A DNA stretch of 64,000 bases from Candidatus Rokuibacteriota bacterium (GCA_003220225.1 QHRU01000048.1:1-64000), one strand, 5' to 3'. Positions 51,879 to 61,155 are shown, counted from the first letter of the stretch. Notes: a model not told the origin generated them from the sequence alone. Numbers and translations are program-made.

Positions 51879-54214
51879 AGACGCAGGCCGCGCGCATCCT
51901 CGTCGTCGAAGACAACGCCGACACCGCCGCCCTCCTGCGCGATCTGCTCGAGGGCGAGGGCTATGAGGTCGAGACGGCGGCCACCGGCGAGGCGGCCTTC
52001 GAGGCCCTCGCGGTGGCGCCCGACATCGACCTGATGGTGCTCGACCTCATGCTGCCCGGTATGAGCGGCTACGAGGTCATCGAGCGCCTGCGCGCGCAGG
52101 CGGAGCTGTCCGATCTGCCGATCCTCGTGCTCAGCGCGCTCGGCAGCGCCTCAGCCCGCGTGCGGGGCCTGCGCGAGGGCGCCGACGACTACATGACCAA
52201 GCCGTTCCTGCCCGAGGAGATCGTCGCGCGCGCGCGCACGCTGGTCACGCGCAAGCTCCTGGCGCGGCGCACGGGCGAGCTGGAGGCGCTGAGCCGCATC
52301 GCGCAGGCCGCGCTCACTGCGCCCAGCCCCGAGCTCCTGCTCTTCCGCTTGGTCGAGATCGTCGTCGAGGTGTTCAACGCCGACGTCGCCGTCATCTACA
52401 TGCTGGACGAGGCGCGCGCCGAGCTGCGTCCGCGCGCGGCCGTCGGCCTGCCGCCCGGCGTCGAGCCGGCGCCGATCCCGATGGGCGTCGGCGCGGTGGC
52501 CACGGCCATCGCCACCCGCGAGCCCGTCCTCATCTCCGAGGGCGCCGGCGGCGTGGGCGAGCCGCTGACGCGCCGCGAGGCGTTCCGCTCGCTGATGGTG
52601 GCCCCGCTGGTCGTGGCCGGCTTCCCCATCGGCGTGCTCGAGGTGGCGTGTCGCACGCGGCGGCTCGGCGGTCGCGCCGACCGGCTGCTGCGCATCGTGG
52701 CCGATCGCGCGGCGGTGGCCATCGAGCACGCGCGCCTCGAGAACGAGGCGCGCGAGCTGGCGGACGTCGTCCGGCGCATCGGCGAGGGGGTCGTGGTCGC
52801 CGACGGCGACGACCGCATCGTCTTCGCCAACCGCGCCTTCCACGAGATGATCGGCGCCAGCGACTCGCTGGTCGGTGTCCGCTGGACGGACTTCCTGGCC
52901 GGCGCCCAGGACGTGGCCGTGCTCACCGCGCAGATGCGCGCGCCGTCGTTCCAGGGCGAGGTGCTCCTGCTCACGCGCGCGGGCGATCCGAGGCCGGTGC
53001 TGGCCACGCTGTCGGCGGCCGAGCGGCACGACGGCGGCGGCATCCAGCGCATCGGCGTCTTCCGTGACATCAGCCGCGAGCACGAGCTACGCTTCCGCGT
53101 GATCCGCGAGCAGAAGTTCCGCACGCTCGGCTCGCTCGCCGCCGGCGTCGCCCACAACATCAACAACCGGCTGACGCCGGTGCTGGGATGGACGGAGATG
53201 CTCCAGGAGCGCCTCGGCGCCGACAAGGCGATCGCGCGCGACGAGCTCAAGCACGCGCTCACTGTCATCCACCAGGGCGCCTCCGACAGCGTGGAAACGG
53301 TGCGGCGGCTCCAGGAATACTCGCGGCCGGCGCGGGTGAAGGGTCCCGAAGCGGTGCAGCTGCGCGACGTGCTCGAGCAGCTGCTGGCGCTTACGCGGCC
53401 GCAATGGGACAACGAGGCCGCGCGGCGAGGCATCCGCTACGAGATCGAGCTCAAGGCCGACCCGGCGCCCGCCGTCCTCGCCGTCGCCAGCGAGGTGCGC
53501 GAGGCGCTCCTGAATATTCTCGAAAACGCGCTCACGGCCATGCCGCAGGGCGGGCGGCTCACCCTGCACGTGCATGGCGAGGCCGATCGCGCGGTCGTGT
53601 CGATCTCCGACACCGGCAAGGGGATGAGCGCCGAGGTGCAGCGCCTGGCCTTCGAGCCGTTCTTCACCACGCGCAGCACCGAGGGCGGCACCGGCCTGGG
53701 CCTGAGCCTCGCGCAGGAGATCGTGCAGCGCTACCGCGGCACGATCGCGCTCTCGAGCGGCGAAGGCGCGGGCACCACCTTCACGCTGTCCTTCCCGTCC
53801 ATCACCGCGGAGGCTGCGCGCACGCCCGCCTTCCTGCCGACGCTCGAGCCGCTGCGGATCCTGGCCGTCGAGGACGAGCCGGACGTACTCGACGTGCTGC
53901 GCGCCATGCTCACCGGCGCCGGCCACACGGTGGTCACGGCCGCCTCCGGTCGCGAGGCGCTCGATCTCTTCGAGCGCGAGGCGGTCGATCTCGTCATCAC
54001 CGACCTCGGCATGCCGGGCATGACGGGCTTGACGCTCGCCCAGGAGCTGAAGCGGCGGCGCGCGGTCCCGGTGCTACTGCTCACCGGGTGGGCCGACGAG
54101 CTGGACGCCGCGACGGCGCCGTCGGTCGACCTGGTCGTGGCCAAGCCCTTCACGCGCGAGCGTCTGTTCGAGGCGCTGGCGCACACGCTGCCCGACCGCG
54201 TCCGGCCGGCCTGA
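51875..54214 (+). CDS. Cytoplasmic REC-GAF-PAS-kinase-REC hybrid histidine kinase
   Basis: A 779-residue signalling protein with no membrane segments. Order: receiver (VVEDNADTAAL, phospho-Asp in MVLDLMLPGMSG, residues 1-120), GAF (about 140-280), PAS (about 290-400, IVFANRAFHEMIGASD), HisKA with GVAHNINNRLTPVLGWTEML, HATPase (NILENALTAM, DTGKGM, GGTGLGLSLAQEIV), and a second receiver (VEDEPDVLDVLR, VITDLGMPGM, VAKPF). Its ATG overlaps the upstream kinase stop, so the two probably form a phosphorelay. The phospho-acceptor His is followed by Asn-Ile-Asn-Asn rather than the usual Glu. Confidence 0.9.
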   Translation: MKTQAARILVVEDNADTAALLRDLLEGEGYEVETAATGEAAFEALAVAPDIDLMVLDLMLPGMSGYEVIERLRAQAELSDLPILVLSALGSASARVRGLREGADDYMTKPFLPEEIVARARTLVTRKLLARRTGELEALSRIAQAALTAPSPELLLFRLVEIVVEVFNADVAVIYMLDEARAELRPRAAVGLPPGVEPAPIPMGVGAVATAIATREPVLISEGAGGVGEPLTRREAFRSLMVAPLVVAGFPIGVLEVACRTRRLGGRADRLLRIVADRAAVAIEHARLENEARELADVVRRIGEGVVVADGDDRIVFANRAFHEMIGASDSLVGVRWTDFLAGAQDVAVLTAQMRAPSFQGEVLLLTRAGDPRPVLATLSAAERHDGGGIQRIGVFRDISREHELRFRVIREQKFRTLGSLAAGVAHNINNRLTPVLGWTEMLQERLGADKAIARDELKHALTVIHQGASDSVETVRRLQEYSRPARVKGPEAVQLRDVLEQLLALTRPQWDNEAARRGIRYEIELKADPAPAVLAVASEVREALLNILENALTAMPQGGRLTLHVHGEADRAVVSISDTGKGMSAEVQRLAFEPFFTTRSTEGGTGLGLSLAQEIVQRYRGTIALSSGEGAGTTFTLSFPSITAEAARTPAFLPTLEPLRILAVEDEPDVLDVLRAMLTGAGHTVVTAASGREALDLFEREAVDLVITDLGMPGMTGLTLAQELKRRRAVPVLLLTGWADELDAATAPSVDLVVAKPFTRERLFEALAHTLPDRVRPA

Positions 54215-54249
54215 GCCGGCTCTTCATCCGGACGGCGCCCACGAGCGCG

Positions 54250-54750
54250 ATGAACATCCTCACGGTCAATCTGCTCTTCAGCACGCTCGTGTTCGGGATC
54301 GCCGCCAGGATCTACGTCCTCCCGCGCCTTCGCGACTGGGGACGCGAGCGCGTGCTCACCGCGATCCTCGTGCTTCATTCGTTCCGGCACCTCGGCCTGA
54401 TGTTCCTCGCGCCCGGGGCCGTCTATGTGGGCCTTCCGCCGGCTTTCGCCCGTCCTGCGGCGCTCGGCGACCTCATCGCGGCGCTGCTCGCCCTGGTGGC
54501 GCTCGCGGCGGTGAGGCGCCGCGATGAGGCCGGCCGCCTTCTCGTGTGGATCTTCAACGTCGAGGGGTCGCTCGACCTCCTGGTGGCGATCGTCCTGGCA
54601 ACGGCCAACCGAGCGGCGCCGTACATGGGACCGGCCTACTGGATTCCGGCCTTCTGGGTGCCGGCGCTGCTGGTGACGCACTACATCGCGTTCGTCGTGC
54701 TCGTGAAGCACTGGCCGCGCGCGCAGGAAGGACGACGGGCATCACGTTAA
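54250..54750 (+). CDS. Small multi-pass membrane protein
   Basis: A 166-residue protein with about five hydrophobic segments (MNILTVNLLFSTLVFGIAA; VLHSFRHLGLMFLAPGAVYV; LIAALLALVALAAV; LDLLVAIVLATAN; WVPALLVTHYIAFVVLV). His, Arg and Trp residues lie inside or near the helices (HSFRHLG). I do not recognise the family. The ATG at 54250 has a weak ribosome binding site. The next reading frame starts 2 bases after its stop. Confidence 0.6.
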   Translation: MNILTVNLLFSTLVFGIAARIYVLPRLRDWGRERVLTAILVLHSFRHLGLMFLAPGAVYVGLPPAFARPAALGDLIAALLALVALAAVRRRDEAGRLLVWIFNVEGSLDLLVAIVLATANRAAPYMGPAYWIPAFWVPALLVTHYIAFVVLVKHWPRAQEGRRASR

Positions 54751-54752
54751 CG

Positions 54753-55083
54753 ATGCGACCTCGGCGTGCGTTCCTGCTCTGGAGCGCAGCGGCTACGGTA
54801 TACGTACTACTCTCGCTGGTGGCAGTTCTTCGCGCCGTCCTTGGACTCGCTACGCACGGCCATCCAAACGGGCTGGAGGTTGATGTGGATCTTTGGCCCA
54901 CTCGCCACCTTGATTTACGGGATGGGTGGCCCGGCCTTTTATCTGGTCGAGACGGTGTTGCTCCTGGCGCTCTCCATCACCGCTAGCACACGTCGAACGC
55001 GAGCATCGGCGGCCGTCTTCATCGCCTGCGGTCTTGTCCTGTGGATTGCGTCGGGCGTCCTGGCGATGGTCGTATTGGTTTAG
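54753..55083 (+). pseudogene. Small membrane protein, apparently frameshifted
   Basis: The ATG at 54753, two bases after the previous stop, opens a frame whose first 35 residues are hydrophobic (FLLWSAAATVYVLLSLVAVL) but which then turns polar and stops at 54986. In the next frame (54766-55083) the first 40 residues are polar, while the later part is clearly membrane-like (GWRLMWIFGPLATLIYGMGG; VFIACGLVLWIASGVLAMVV). One +1 shift at about 54845-54890 would join both into a single protein of about 110 residues with three helices. A sequencing indel or a decayed gene would explain it. Confidence 0.45.
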
Positions 55084-55117
55084 GTCGGTCTGCCGACCGA
55101 TCGCGGCGGCGCGGGCC

Positions 55118-55519
55118 CTAACGCAGGTGGATCTTGCCGCCGCCGGGTAGCCCGCCCTTGGGATCGAAGCCCGGGGGCAGGGTCGGCGGCACCACGATCT
55201 GGGACGCGGCCTCGCGGCGCAGCTCCTCCAGCTCGCGACGGGTGCGTTCGATGGCCGCGGTGGCGCCGGCGGCGAACTTCTCGATGGCGTCGGCCAGCGA
55301 CGTCGCGTCGATCTCGAAGACGAGCGGCAGCAGGCCCGCCTGCGTCAGCAGCTGGGCTTCGCCGACGTAGACGACCGGGCGGCCGGGGTCGGGCGAGCCG
55401 TCGGTCTTGATCGGCGTCATCACGCGCAGGGTCCCCACGCGACGGTCGGTGATCACGTCCTCCCGGTACAGGGAGGTCGGGTCCATTCTGGGCTCGCCGG
55501 TCCGCATCTCGGGCGCCAT
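55118..55519 (-). CDS. Hypothetical cytoplasmic protein
   Basis: A 133-residue protein that I do not recognise. The middle (TLRVMTPIKTDGSPDPGRPV and GEAQLLTQAGLLPLVFEI) looks like a beta-rich fold. A helix with ELEELRREAAS follows, and the tail is Pro/Gly-rich (PPTLPPGFDPKGGLPGGGK). No signal peptide. The ATG at 55519 lies 4 bases after the uppP stop, so it is probably the last gene of the enoyl reductase-uppP-hypothetical operon; an internal ATG at 55504 or nearby may be the start instead. Confidence 0.6.
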   Translation of the reverse strand: MAPEMRTGEPRMDPTSLYREDVITDRRVGTLRVMTPIKTDGSPDPGRPVVYVGEAQLLTQAGLLPLVFEIDATSLADAIEKFAAGATAAIERTRRELEELRREAASQIVVPPTLPPGFDPKGGLPGGGKIHLR

Positions 55520-55523
55520 GCCC

Positions 55524-56342
55524 CTAACGATACCAGACGGCGACGATGACCGCGGCCAGCGCGAGGCGGTAGATGATGAACGGCAGCAGCGAGCGGCGCT
55601 TGAGGTAGTTCACCAGGAACCACACGGCGAACCAGCCCGCCAGGAACGAGACGAGCAGGGCGACCAGGATCGGACCCGTGTCGCCGACGCGCTCGCCGGC
55701 GCGGATGAGGTGCAGCGCCTCCTTCATCCCCGCGCCCGCAGTGATCGGGATGCCGAGCAGGAACGCGTAGCGCGCCGCCGTCGCGCGGTCGAGGCCGGCG
55801 AAGAGCCCGGTGGTGATCGTGATGCCCGACCGCGACGTCCCCGGGACGAGCGCCAGGGTCTGCGCGATGCCGACGACGATCCCCTGGGCCCAGCCGACGT
55901 GCTCCAGCGGATCGTCGGGCCGATCGCCGGGATTGGGGTGCGTGCGCCGTGGCGGCGGCGCCGGGCGCGCGTGCCGATCGGCGAGCAGCATCACGAGGGC
56001 CCAGAGCGCCGTGGTGCCCGCGATCAGCAGTGGCGCGCGGAAGTTGGTCTCGACGTGCTTGCCGAAGACCAGGCCGGCCACGGCGCCGGGGATCGTCGCG
56101 AGCACGATGATCACGCCGAGCCGGCGGTCCAGCGCGCCGCTGAAGAGCGCGAAGATCTCACTGCGGAAGTAGGCCAGCAGCGCCGCGAGCGTGCCCAGAT
56201 GCAGCGCCGCGTCCACCGCGAGGCCCTGGTCCGGCCAGCCGAAGACGTGAGGCACGAGGATCAGGTGCCCGGAAGACGAGACGGGCAGGAACTCGGTCAG
56301 GCCCTGGACGAGGCCCAGGACCAGCGCGTGGGCGTAGCTCAC
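55524..56342 (-). CDS. uppP: Undecaprenyl-diphosphatase UppP/BacA
   Basis: A 272-residue inner-membrane phosphatase that recycles undecaprenyl pyrophosphate to the monophosphate carrier. Both active-site motifs are present: GLVQGLTEFLPVSSSGHL near the N-terminus and GIAQTLALVPGTSRSGITI in the middle. Length is normal. The GTG start overlaps the stop of the enoyl-reductase-like gene (GTGA). The window also holds several undecaprenyl-linked glycosyltransferases that need this carrier. Confidence 0.95.
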   Translation of the reverse strand: MSYAHALVLGLVQGLTEFLPVSSSGHLILVPHVFGWPDQGLAVDAALHLGTLAALLAYFRSEIFALFSGALDRRLGVIIVLATIPGAVAGLVFGKHVETNFRAPLLIAGTTALWALVMLLADRHARPAPPPRRTHPNPGDRPDDPLEHVGWAQGIVVGIAQTLALVPGTSRSGITITTGLFAGLDRATAARYAFLLGIPITAGAGMKEALHLIRAGERVGDTGPILVALLVSFLAGWFAVWFLVNYLKRRSLLPFIIYRLALAAVIVAVWYR

Positions 56343-57157
56343 CCGACGATTTCTTCGCCGCCGTCGACGCCGATCACGTTGCCGGTGATCCAGTAGGTGT
56401 CGGGGTGCGACAGCACGACGATCGCCTTGGCCACGTCCTCGGGCGTGGTGAGACGGCCACCGGGGTTGCGCCGCCGCGCCTGCGCCATGATCTCCTCGTT
56501 CCCGGGGATCTTCTGCAGCGCGGGCGTGTTGGTGACGCCGGCGCGGATCGAGTTGGCGGTGATGCCGCGCGGGCCCATCTCGGCGGCGAGCTGGCGGATG
56601 TTGGACTCGAGCGCGGCCTTGGCCGCCGACACCGGGCCGTAGTTCGGCAGCACGCGCGCGCCGCCCGAGGAGGTCATCGCGTAGATGCGGCCGCCGCGCG
56701 TCATGAGCCCGCGGCCGACCAGCTCCTGCGTCCAGTAGATCAGGCTGTGAGCCATCACGTCGAGCGTCATGTCCATCTGCGGCTGGGTGACGGCGTCCTT
56801 CATCGGATCGGCGATGAAGAGCTTGAGGGTCCCGAAGGCCAGCGAGTGCAGCATCACGCGCACGCGGCCCATCTCGCCGCGTGCCTCCAGGACCTTCTGC
56901 ATCTCGCCGGTGACATCCGCGCGCTTCTCGTCGTCGGCGGCGTTGACGTTGAAGAAGCGCGCCTCGCGGCCGAGCGCCTTGATCTCGCTCGTGATGCGCT
57001 CGACGTTGGGCAGCGTCGCCTTGCGGTCGAGGTGCACGCCGAAGATGTTCATGCCGGCGCGCGCGAGGGCCAGGCTGACCGCCTCGCCGAAGCCCGAGGA
57101 GGCGCCGAGGACGAGGGCCCAGCCGTCGAGTCGGATCGGAGCCGCGTCGCCAGTCAC
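56339..57157 (-). CDS. Enoyl-ACP-reductase-like SDR (Y-x6-K type)
   Basis: A 272-residue Rossmann-fold reductase. The nucleotide motif is VLGASSGFGEAVSLALA. The active site is Tyr-x6-Lys (YGPVSAAK), which is the spacing of FabI/FabL enoyl-ACP reductases rather than the YxxxK of ordinary SDRs. HSLAFG and RAGVTNTPA also fit the enoyl-reductase group, and the N-terminal glycine pattern is closer to FabL. It probably reduces enoyl-ACP in fatty-acid synthesis. It is coupled to uppP by a 4-base overlap. Confidence 0.75.
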   Translation of the reverse strand: MTGDAAPIRLDGWALVLGASSGFGEAVSLALARAGMNIFGVHLDRKATLPNVERITSEIKALGREARFFNVNAADDEKRADVTGEMQKVLEARGEMGRVRVMLHSLAFGTLKLFIADPMKDAVTQPQMDMTLDVMAHSLIYWTQELVGRGLMTRGGRIYAMTSSGGARVLPNYGPVSAAKAALESNIRQLAAEMGPRGITANSIRAGVTNTPALQKIPGNEEIMAQARRRNPGGRLTTPEDVAKAIVVLSHPDTYWITGNVIGVDGGEEIVG

Positions 57158-57207
57158 GGCGTCAAGTCTAGCATCCGCGTCGACAGCGTCGTAGAATTCG
57201 GCCCGCC

Positions 57208-57936
57208 ATGCCGAAGACGGCCGGGATCATCCTCATCGGCAACGAGATCCTTTCCGGCAAGACGGTCGACGCCAACGCCGCCTACCTCTGCCGCGAGCTG
57301 CGCGAGCTGGGCGTGGAGGTGCGGCGCGTCGTCGTGATCCCGGACGAGGTGTCGCTGATCGCCGAGGAGGTCGCCGCGTTCAGCAAGGCGTTCGACCTCG
57401 TCTTCACCTCGGGCGGCGTGGGGCCGACGCACGACGACGTGACGATCGAGGGCGTGGCCCGCGCGATGGGGGTGCCCGTCGTCCGCCATCCCGAGCTGGT
57501 GGCGCTGCTCGAGCGCTACTACCGCGACAAGGTCACCGACGCGGCGCTGCGCATGGCCGAGATCCCGGAGGGCGCGGAGCTGATCACCGGGAACGGGCTG
57601 CGCTTTCCCAACGTCGCCATGCGCAACGTCTACGTGCTGCCCGGCGTGCCCGAGATCTTCCGCCGCAAGTTCGACGCCATGCGCGAGCGCTTTCGTGACG
57701 CGCCGATCCATCTCAAGAACGTCTTCGTGCGCATCGGCGAGGGGACGCTGGCGGATTACCTCAACCGGCTGCTCGACGGGTTTCCGCTGCTGCTCGTCGG
57801 GTCCTACCCGGAGCTGTCGAATCCGGAATACCAGGTGAAGGTGACGTTGGAGTCACGCGACCGCGGGTATCTCGAGCAGGCGCTCGCCGACTTCCTGGGC
57901 CGGCTGCCGGGCGACGCGGTCGTGAAGGTCACCTGA
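57208..57936 (+). CDS. CinA-N/MoaB-like molybdopterin-binding domain protein
   Basis: A 242-residue protein of the COG1058 type. AGIILIGNEILSGKTVDANAAYL and FTSGGVGPTHDDVTIEGVA are the signature of the CinA N-terminal/MoCF-like domain. It lacks the C-terminal deamidase domain of full CinA. Stand-alone members have been linked to ADP-ribose or NAD-related pyrophosphatase activity, and the role here is unproven. It is divergent from the enoyl-reductase gene and 15 bases upstream of the ArnT-like gene. Confidence 0.8.
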   Translation: MPKTAGIILIGNEILSGKTVDANAAYLCRELRELGVEVRRVVVIPDEVSLIAEEVAAFSKAFDLVFTSGGVGPTHDDVTIEGVARAMGVPVVRHPELVALLERYYRDKVTDAALRMAEIPEGAELITGNGLRFPNVAMRNVYVLPGVPEIFRRKFDAMRERFRDAPIHLKNVFVRIGEGTLADYLNRLLDGFPLLLVGSYPELSNPEYQVKVTLESRDRGYLEQALADFLGRLPGDAVVKVT

Positions 57937-57951
57937 CGGGAACGCCCCCCG

Positions 57952-59679
57952 GTGCGCGGGATCCCCCTCGGCGTCGCGGTCGTCGCGGCCGCGCTCTACC
58001 TGCTGCGGCTCGGGCACGCGCCGTACGTCGACCCGCCCGAGGGCTTTCACGCCGCCATCGCGCATGAGATGACTCGGCTCGGCGACTGGGTCACGCCGCA
58101 CGTGAACGGCGTGCGGTATTTCGACAAGCCGCCTATCCTCTACTGGATCATGGCCGGCGCGTTCGCCGCCGCCGGCGTCGGCGAAGCCGCCGCGCGCGTG
58201 GGCCCCGCGCTGGCCGCCGTCGGCATCGCCGCCGTCACCGCGCGGCTCGGCTTCATCCTCGGCGGCGGGCGCGTCGCGCTGCTGGCCGGGCTCATGGTCA
58301 TCGCCAACCTCGGCATGTACCTGTACGGCCGGCTCGTGAAGCCGGACATGGTGTTCATCCTCTGCATCGTCCTGGCCTACACGGGCTTCGCCGTCGCGTA
58401 CAAGGGCGCCGGGCGCTGGGGCCTCGTCGTCTTCTACGCGAGCCTCGGCGCGGCCACCATGACCAAGGACGTGCTCGGCGCGCTGGGTCCCCTCGTGGTG
58501 GTCGGCCTCTTCCTGATTCTCACGCGCGAGCGGCCGCTGGCCCCGTGGGCCCCGTGGTGGGGTGTGCTCCTGCTGCTGGCGCTCGTGGTGCCGTGGTACG
58601 CGCTCGTGGAGGCGAGGAACCCCGGCTTCCTCTGGTACACGCTCGTGGACAACCACCTGCTGAATTTCACGCGGCACCGCCTCTTCCCCGACGAGGACGT
58701 GCCGCTCGGCACGCTGCAATTCCTCGGCGTGACGCTCCTGGCCTTCCTGCCGTGGTCGCTCGCCACGCCGTGGGCGGTGGCGCGCGCGCTGCGCCGGCCG
58801 TGGGAGGACGTGACCGCGCGATTGTGGGTGCTGATCGCGCTGTGGCCGATCGTCGTGATCGGCTTCTTCGCGCTGTCGCCGTTCAAGCTGCCGCACTACG
58901 GGCTGCCGGCCCTTCCCGCGCTGGCCCTGCTCGTGGCGCGGCTCTGGGACGAGTCGATCGACGCGGCGCCCGGCTCGCTGCGGCCGCGCGCGCTCATCGT
59001 GCCCATCATCGTCGTGTTCGTGCTGGCCGCCCTCGCATTCGGGCTGGCCGCCCTCGATCGGCTGCCGCTGCCCGCCGGCGCGATGGGCAACGTGGACCTC
59101 GCCACGCGCAACCTCGCCGCGCGCGGGCAGGTGTCGTCGCCGGCGCCGCTCGAGCCCTACCTGCCGGTCCTGCACACCTGCACCGTCATCTGCGGCGCCG
59201 GCGCGCTCGTGCTCGCGTGGGCCGCCTGGCGCCGGCGACCCGCTCTCGGCGCGTGGGCGGCCGTCGCGGTCACGCTGGCGTTCCTGCCGGCGGCGGGCGA
59301 CGGCATGGCGCTCTTCGCGCGCAGCCGTTCGGTGCGCCCGGTGACGGAGGCGCTCGTGCTGCGTCTGAAGCCGGGCGATCAGGTCATGCACGAAGGGCCG
59401 CTCGAGAACAGCGGCTCGGTGCTGCTGGCGCTCGACCGTCCCGTGACGATCGTGAACGGGCTGCAGTCCAATCTCGCGTTCGGCGCGACCTTCCCGGAGG
59501 CGCGCGACCGCTTCTGGGACGGCACGCGGCTGGCGCAGGAGTGGCCGAAGCCGGGCCGACGATTCTTGATCACGGGCGTCGGGCCCGAGCGCGGCGTGGT
59601 GCGCATGCTGCCGCCGGGCTCCGTGCGCCTGATCGCGAAGGCCGGGGGGCGGTGGCTGTATGCCAATGTTGAAAATTGA
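57952..59679 (+). CDS. ArnT-like GT-C (family 39/83) membrane glycosyltransferase
   Basis: A 575-residue polytopic protein with about twelve hydrophobic segments starting at GTG. The first periplasmic loop carries VDPPEGFHAAIAHEM, where Asp/Glu are the likely catalytic and metal-binding acids of ArnT/PMT enzymes, and RYFDKPPILYWIMAG is the classic ArnT/PMT motif. These enzymes transfer a sugar from undecaprenyl phosphate to lipid A, protein or another acceptor on the periplasmic side. The 3' end overlaps the methyltransferase start by 20 bases. It opens a four-gene glycan operon. Confidence 0.85.
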   Translation: MRGIPLGVAVVAAALYLLRLGHAPYVDPPEGFHAAIAHEMTRLGDWVTPHVNGVRYFDKPPILYWIMAGAFAAAGVGEAAARVGPALAAVGIAAVTARLGFILGGGRVALLAGLMVIANLGMYLYGRLVKPDMVFILCIVLAYTGFAVAYKGAGRWGLVVFYASLGAATMTKDVLGALGPLVVVGLFLILTRERPLAPWAPWWGVLLLLALVVPWYALVEARNPGFLWYTLVDNHLLNFTRHRLFPDEDVPLGTLQFLGVTLLAFLPWSLATPWAVARALRRPWEDVTARLWVLIALWPIVVIGFFALSPFKLPHYGLPALPALALLVARLWDESIDAAPGSLRPRALIVPIIVVFVLAALAFGLAALDRLPLPAGAMGNVDLATRNLAARGQVSSPAPLEPYLPVLHTCTVICGAGALVLAWAAWRRRPALGAWAAVAVTLAFLPAAGDGMALFARSRSVRPVTEALVLRLKPGDQVMHEGPLENSGSVLLALDRPVTIVNGLQSNLAFGATFPEARDRFWDGTRLAQEWPKPGRRFLITGVGPERGVVRMLPPGSVRLIAKAGGRWLYANVEN

Positions 59680-60385
59680 GTGGCCGAAGTCGGATGATGG
59701 CCCGGTGAGCCGCGCGTCCCGCTACACGCTGAAGGGCGACCCGTACAGCAGCCACTCGGTCATCCTCGACTGGCTCGGCGACGGGCGCGGCCGCCGCCTC
59801 CTCGACGTCGGCGCCGCCGACGGGCTGCTCTCGCGCCGGCTGACCGAGCGCGGCTGGAAGGTGACCGGCCTGGAGGCCGATCCCGCGGCGGCGGCGGCGG
59901 GCGCCGCGCACTGCGAGCGCATGATCGTCGCCGACCTCGACGCGGGCGTCCCGCCGCTGGAGGGTGGGTTCGACGCGATCGTCTGCGCCGACGTGCTCGA
60001 GCACCTGCGCGATCCCGCCGCCGCGCTGGCGGCCGTGCGCCACGCGCTGGCCCCGGACGGCGAGGTGGTGATCTCGATACCGAACGTCGCTCACCTCTGG
60101 GTGCGGCTCTCGCTCCTGGCCGGACGCTTCGACTACGCCGAGCGCGGGATCCTCGATCGCACGCACTTGCGCTTCTTCACGCGGCGCACGCTGGTGGCGC
60201 TGGTGACCGGCGCCGGGCTCCGCGTGACGCGGCTGACGTCGACGCCGGTGCCACTCTATCAGGTGGTGCCGCCGCGCTGGCACGGGCGCGCGCTGGCGGC
60301 CGTCCATGCGCTGAGCGCGCGCAGCGCGCGCGTGATGCCGCGCCTGCTCGCCTACCAGTTCGTCGTCGGGGCCAGGCGCGCGTGA
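59660..60385 (+). CDS. Class I SAM-dependent methyltransferase
   Basis: A 241-residue methyltransferase with motif I LLDVGAADGLLSRRL, the acidic residue at the end of strand 2 (VTGLEADP), and IVCADVLEHLRDP at motif IV, as in UbiG/methyltransferase-11/23 enzymes. Start is the ATG at 59660, inside the ArnT-like gene; ATG 59666 is an alternative. It lies between two glycosyltransferases, so methylation of a sugar or lipid-linked intermediate is likely. Confidence 0.85.
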   Translation: MPMLKIEWPKSDDGPVSRASRYTLKGDPYSSHSVILDWLGDGRGRRLLDVGAADGLLSRRLTERGWKVTGLEADPAAAAAGAAHCERMIVADLDAGVPPLEGGFDAIVCADVLEHLRDPAAALAAVRHALAPDGEVVISIPNVAHLWVRLSLLAGRFDYAERGILDRTHLRFFTRRTLVALVTGAGLRVTRLTSTPVPLYQVVPPRWHGRALAAVHALSARSARVMPRLLAYQFVVGARRA

Positions 60386-61155
60386 GCCAGACGCGCGCGC
60401 CGAAAGTCGTCGTCGTGATGCCCGCCTACAACGCGGGCCGGACGCTGCGCATGACCTACGAGCAGCTGCCGAAGGACACGGTCAACCTCGTGATCCTCGT
60501 CGACGACGGCTCCACCGACGCCACGCTGGACGTCGCACGCCAGCTCGGGCTGGAGATCTTCGTCCACAATCGCAACTACGGCTACGGGGCCAACCAGAAG
60601 ACCTGCTACACCGAAGCGCTGCACGCCGGCGCCGACGTCGTGGTCATGGTCCATCCCGACTACCAGTACGATCCGACGCTGGTGCCGCAGATCGTCGAGC
60701 CCATCACGCGCGGCGCGGCCGACGTCGTGCTGGGCTCGCGGCTCAAGAGCGGCTCGGCGCTCGCGCAGGGGATGCCCTGGTGGAAGTTCGTCGCCAACCG
60801 GTTCCTCACGTGGGTCGAGAACCGCGCGTTCGGGCTGCGGTTGTCGGAGTACCACACGGGTTACCGCGCGTTCCGCCGCGAGGTGCTGGAGACGGTGAAC
60901 TTCCGGGCGAACGCCGACGGCTTCATCTTCGACCAGGAGATCATCGCGCAGGTGGTGGCGGCACAGTTCCGCATCGCGGAGATTCCGGTGCCCACGCGCT
61001 ACTTCCCCGAGGCCTCCTCCGCCAGCTTCCTCGCGTCCACCGTGTACGGCCTGCGCATCCTCGCCGTCGTCTTCTGGTATCTCCTCAGCAAGTGGGGTGT
61101 CCGGCGCTCGCGCCGGTTCGACAGCCTCCGCGCCCGCTACACGCGTCTCCGTTGA
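60382..61155 (+). CDS. GT2 glycosyltransferase, DPM1-like
   Basis: A 257-residue GT-A enzyme. The motifs are VVVVMPAYNAGRTL, ILVDDGSTDATLD, HNRNYGYGANQKTCY and VHPDYQYDPTLV, where His-Pro-Asp replaces the common DAD. There is no strong C-terminal membrane pair, only one hydrophobic stretch near YGLRILAVVFWYLL. It resembles dolichol/undecaprenyl-phosphate mannosyl- or glucosyl-transferases. The start GTG overlaps the previous stop (GTGA), and the next gene starts with TTG in TTGA. Confidence 0.85.
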   Translation: MSQTRAPKVVVVMPAYNAGRTLRMTYEQLPKDTVNLVILVDDGSTDATLDVARQLGLEIFVHNRNYGYGANQKTCYTEALHAGADVVVMVHPDYQYDPTLVPQIVEPITRGAADVVLGSRLKSGSALAQGMPWWKFVANRFLTWVENRAFGLRLSEYHTGYRAFRREVLETVNFRANADGFIFDQEIIAQVVAAQFRIAEIPVPTRYFPEASSASFLASTVYGLRILAVVFWYLLSKWGVRRSRRFDSLRARYTRLR

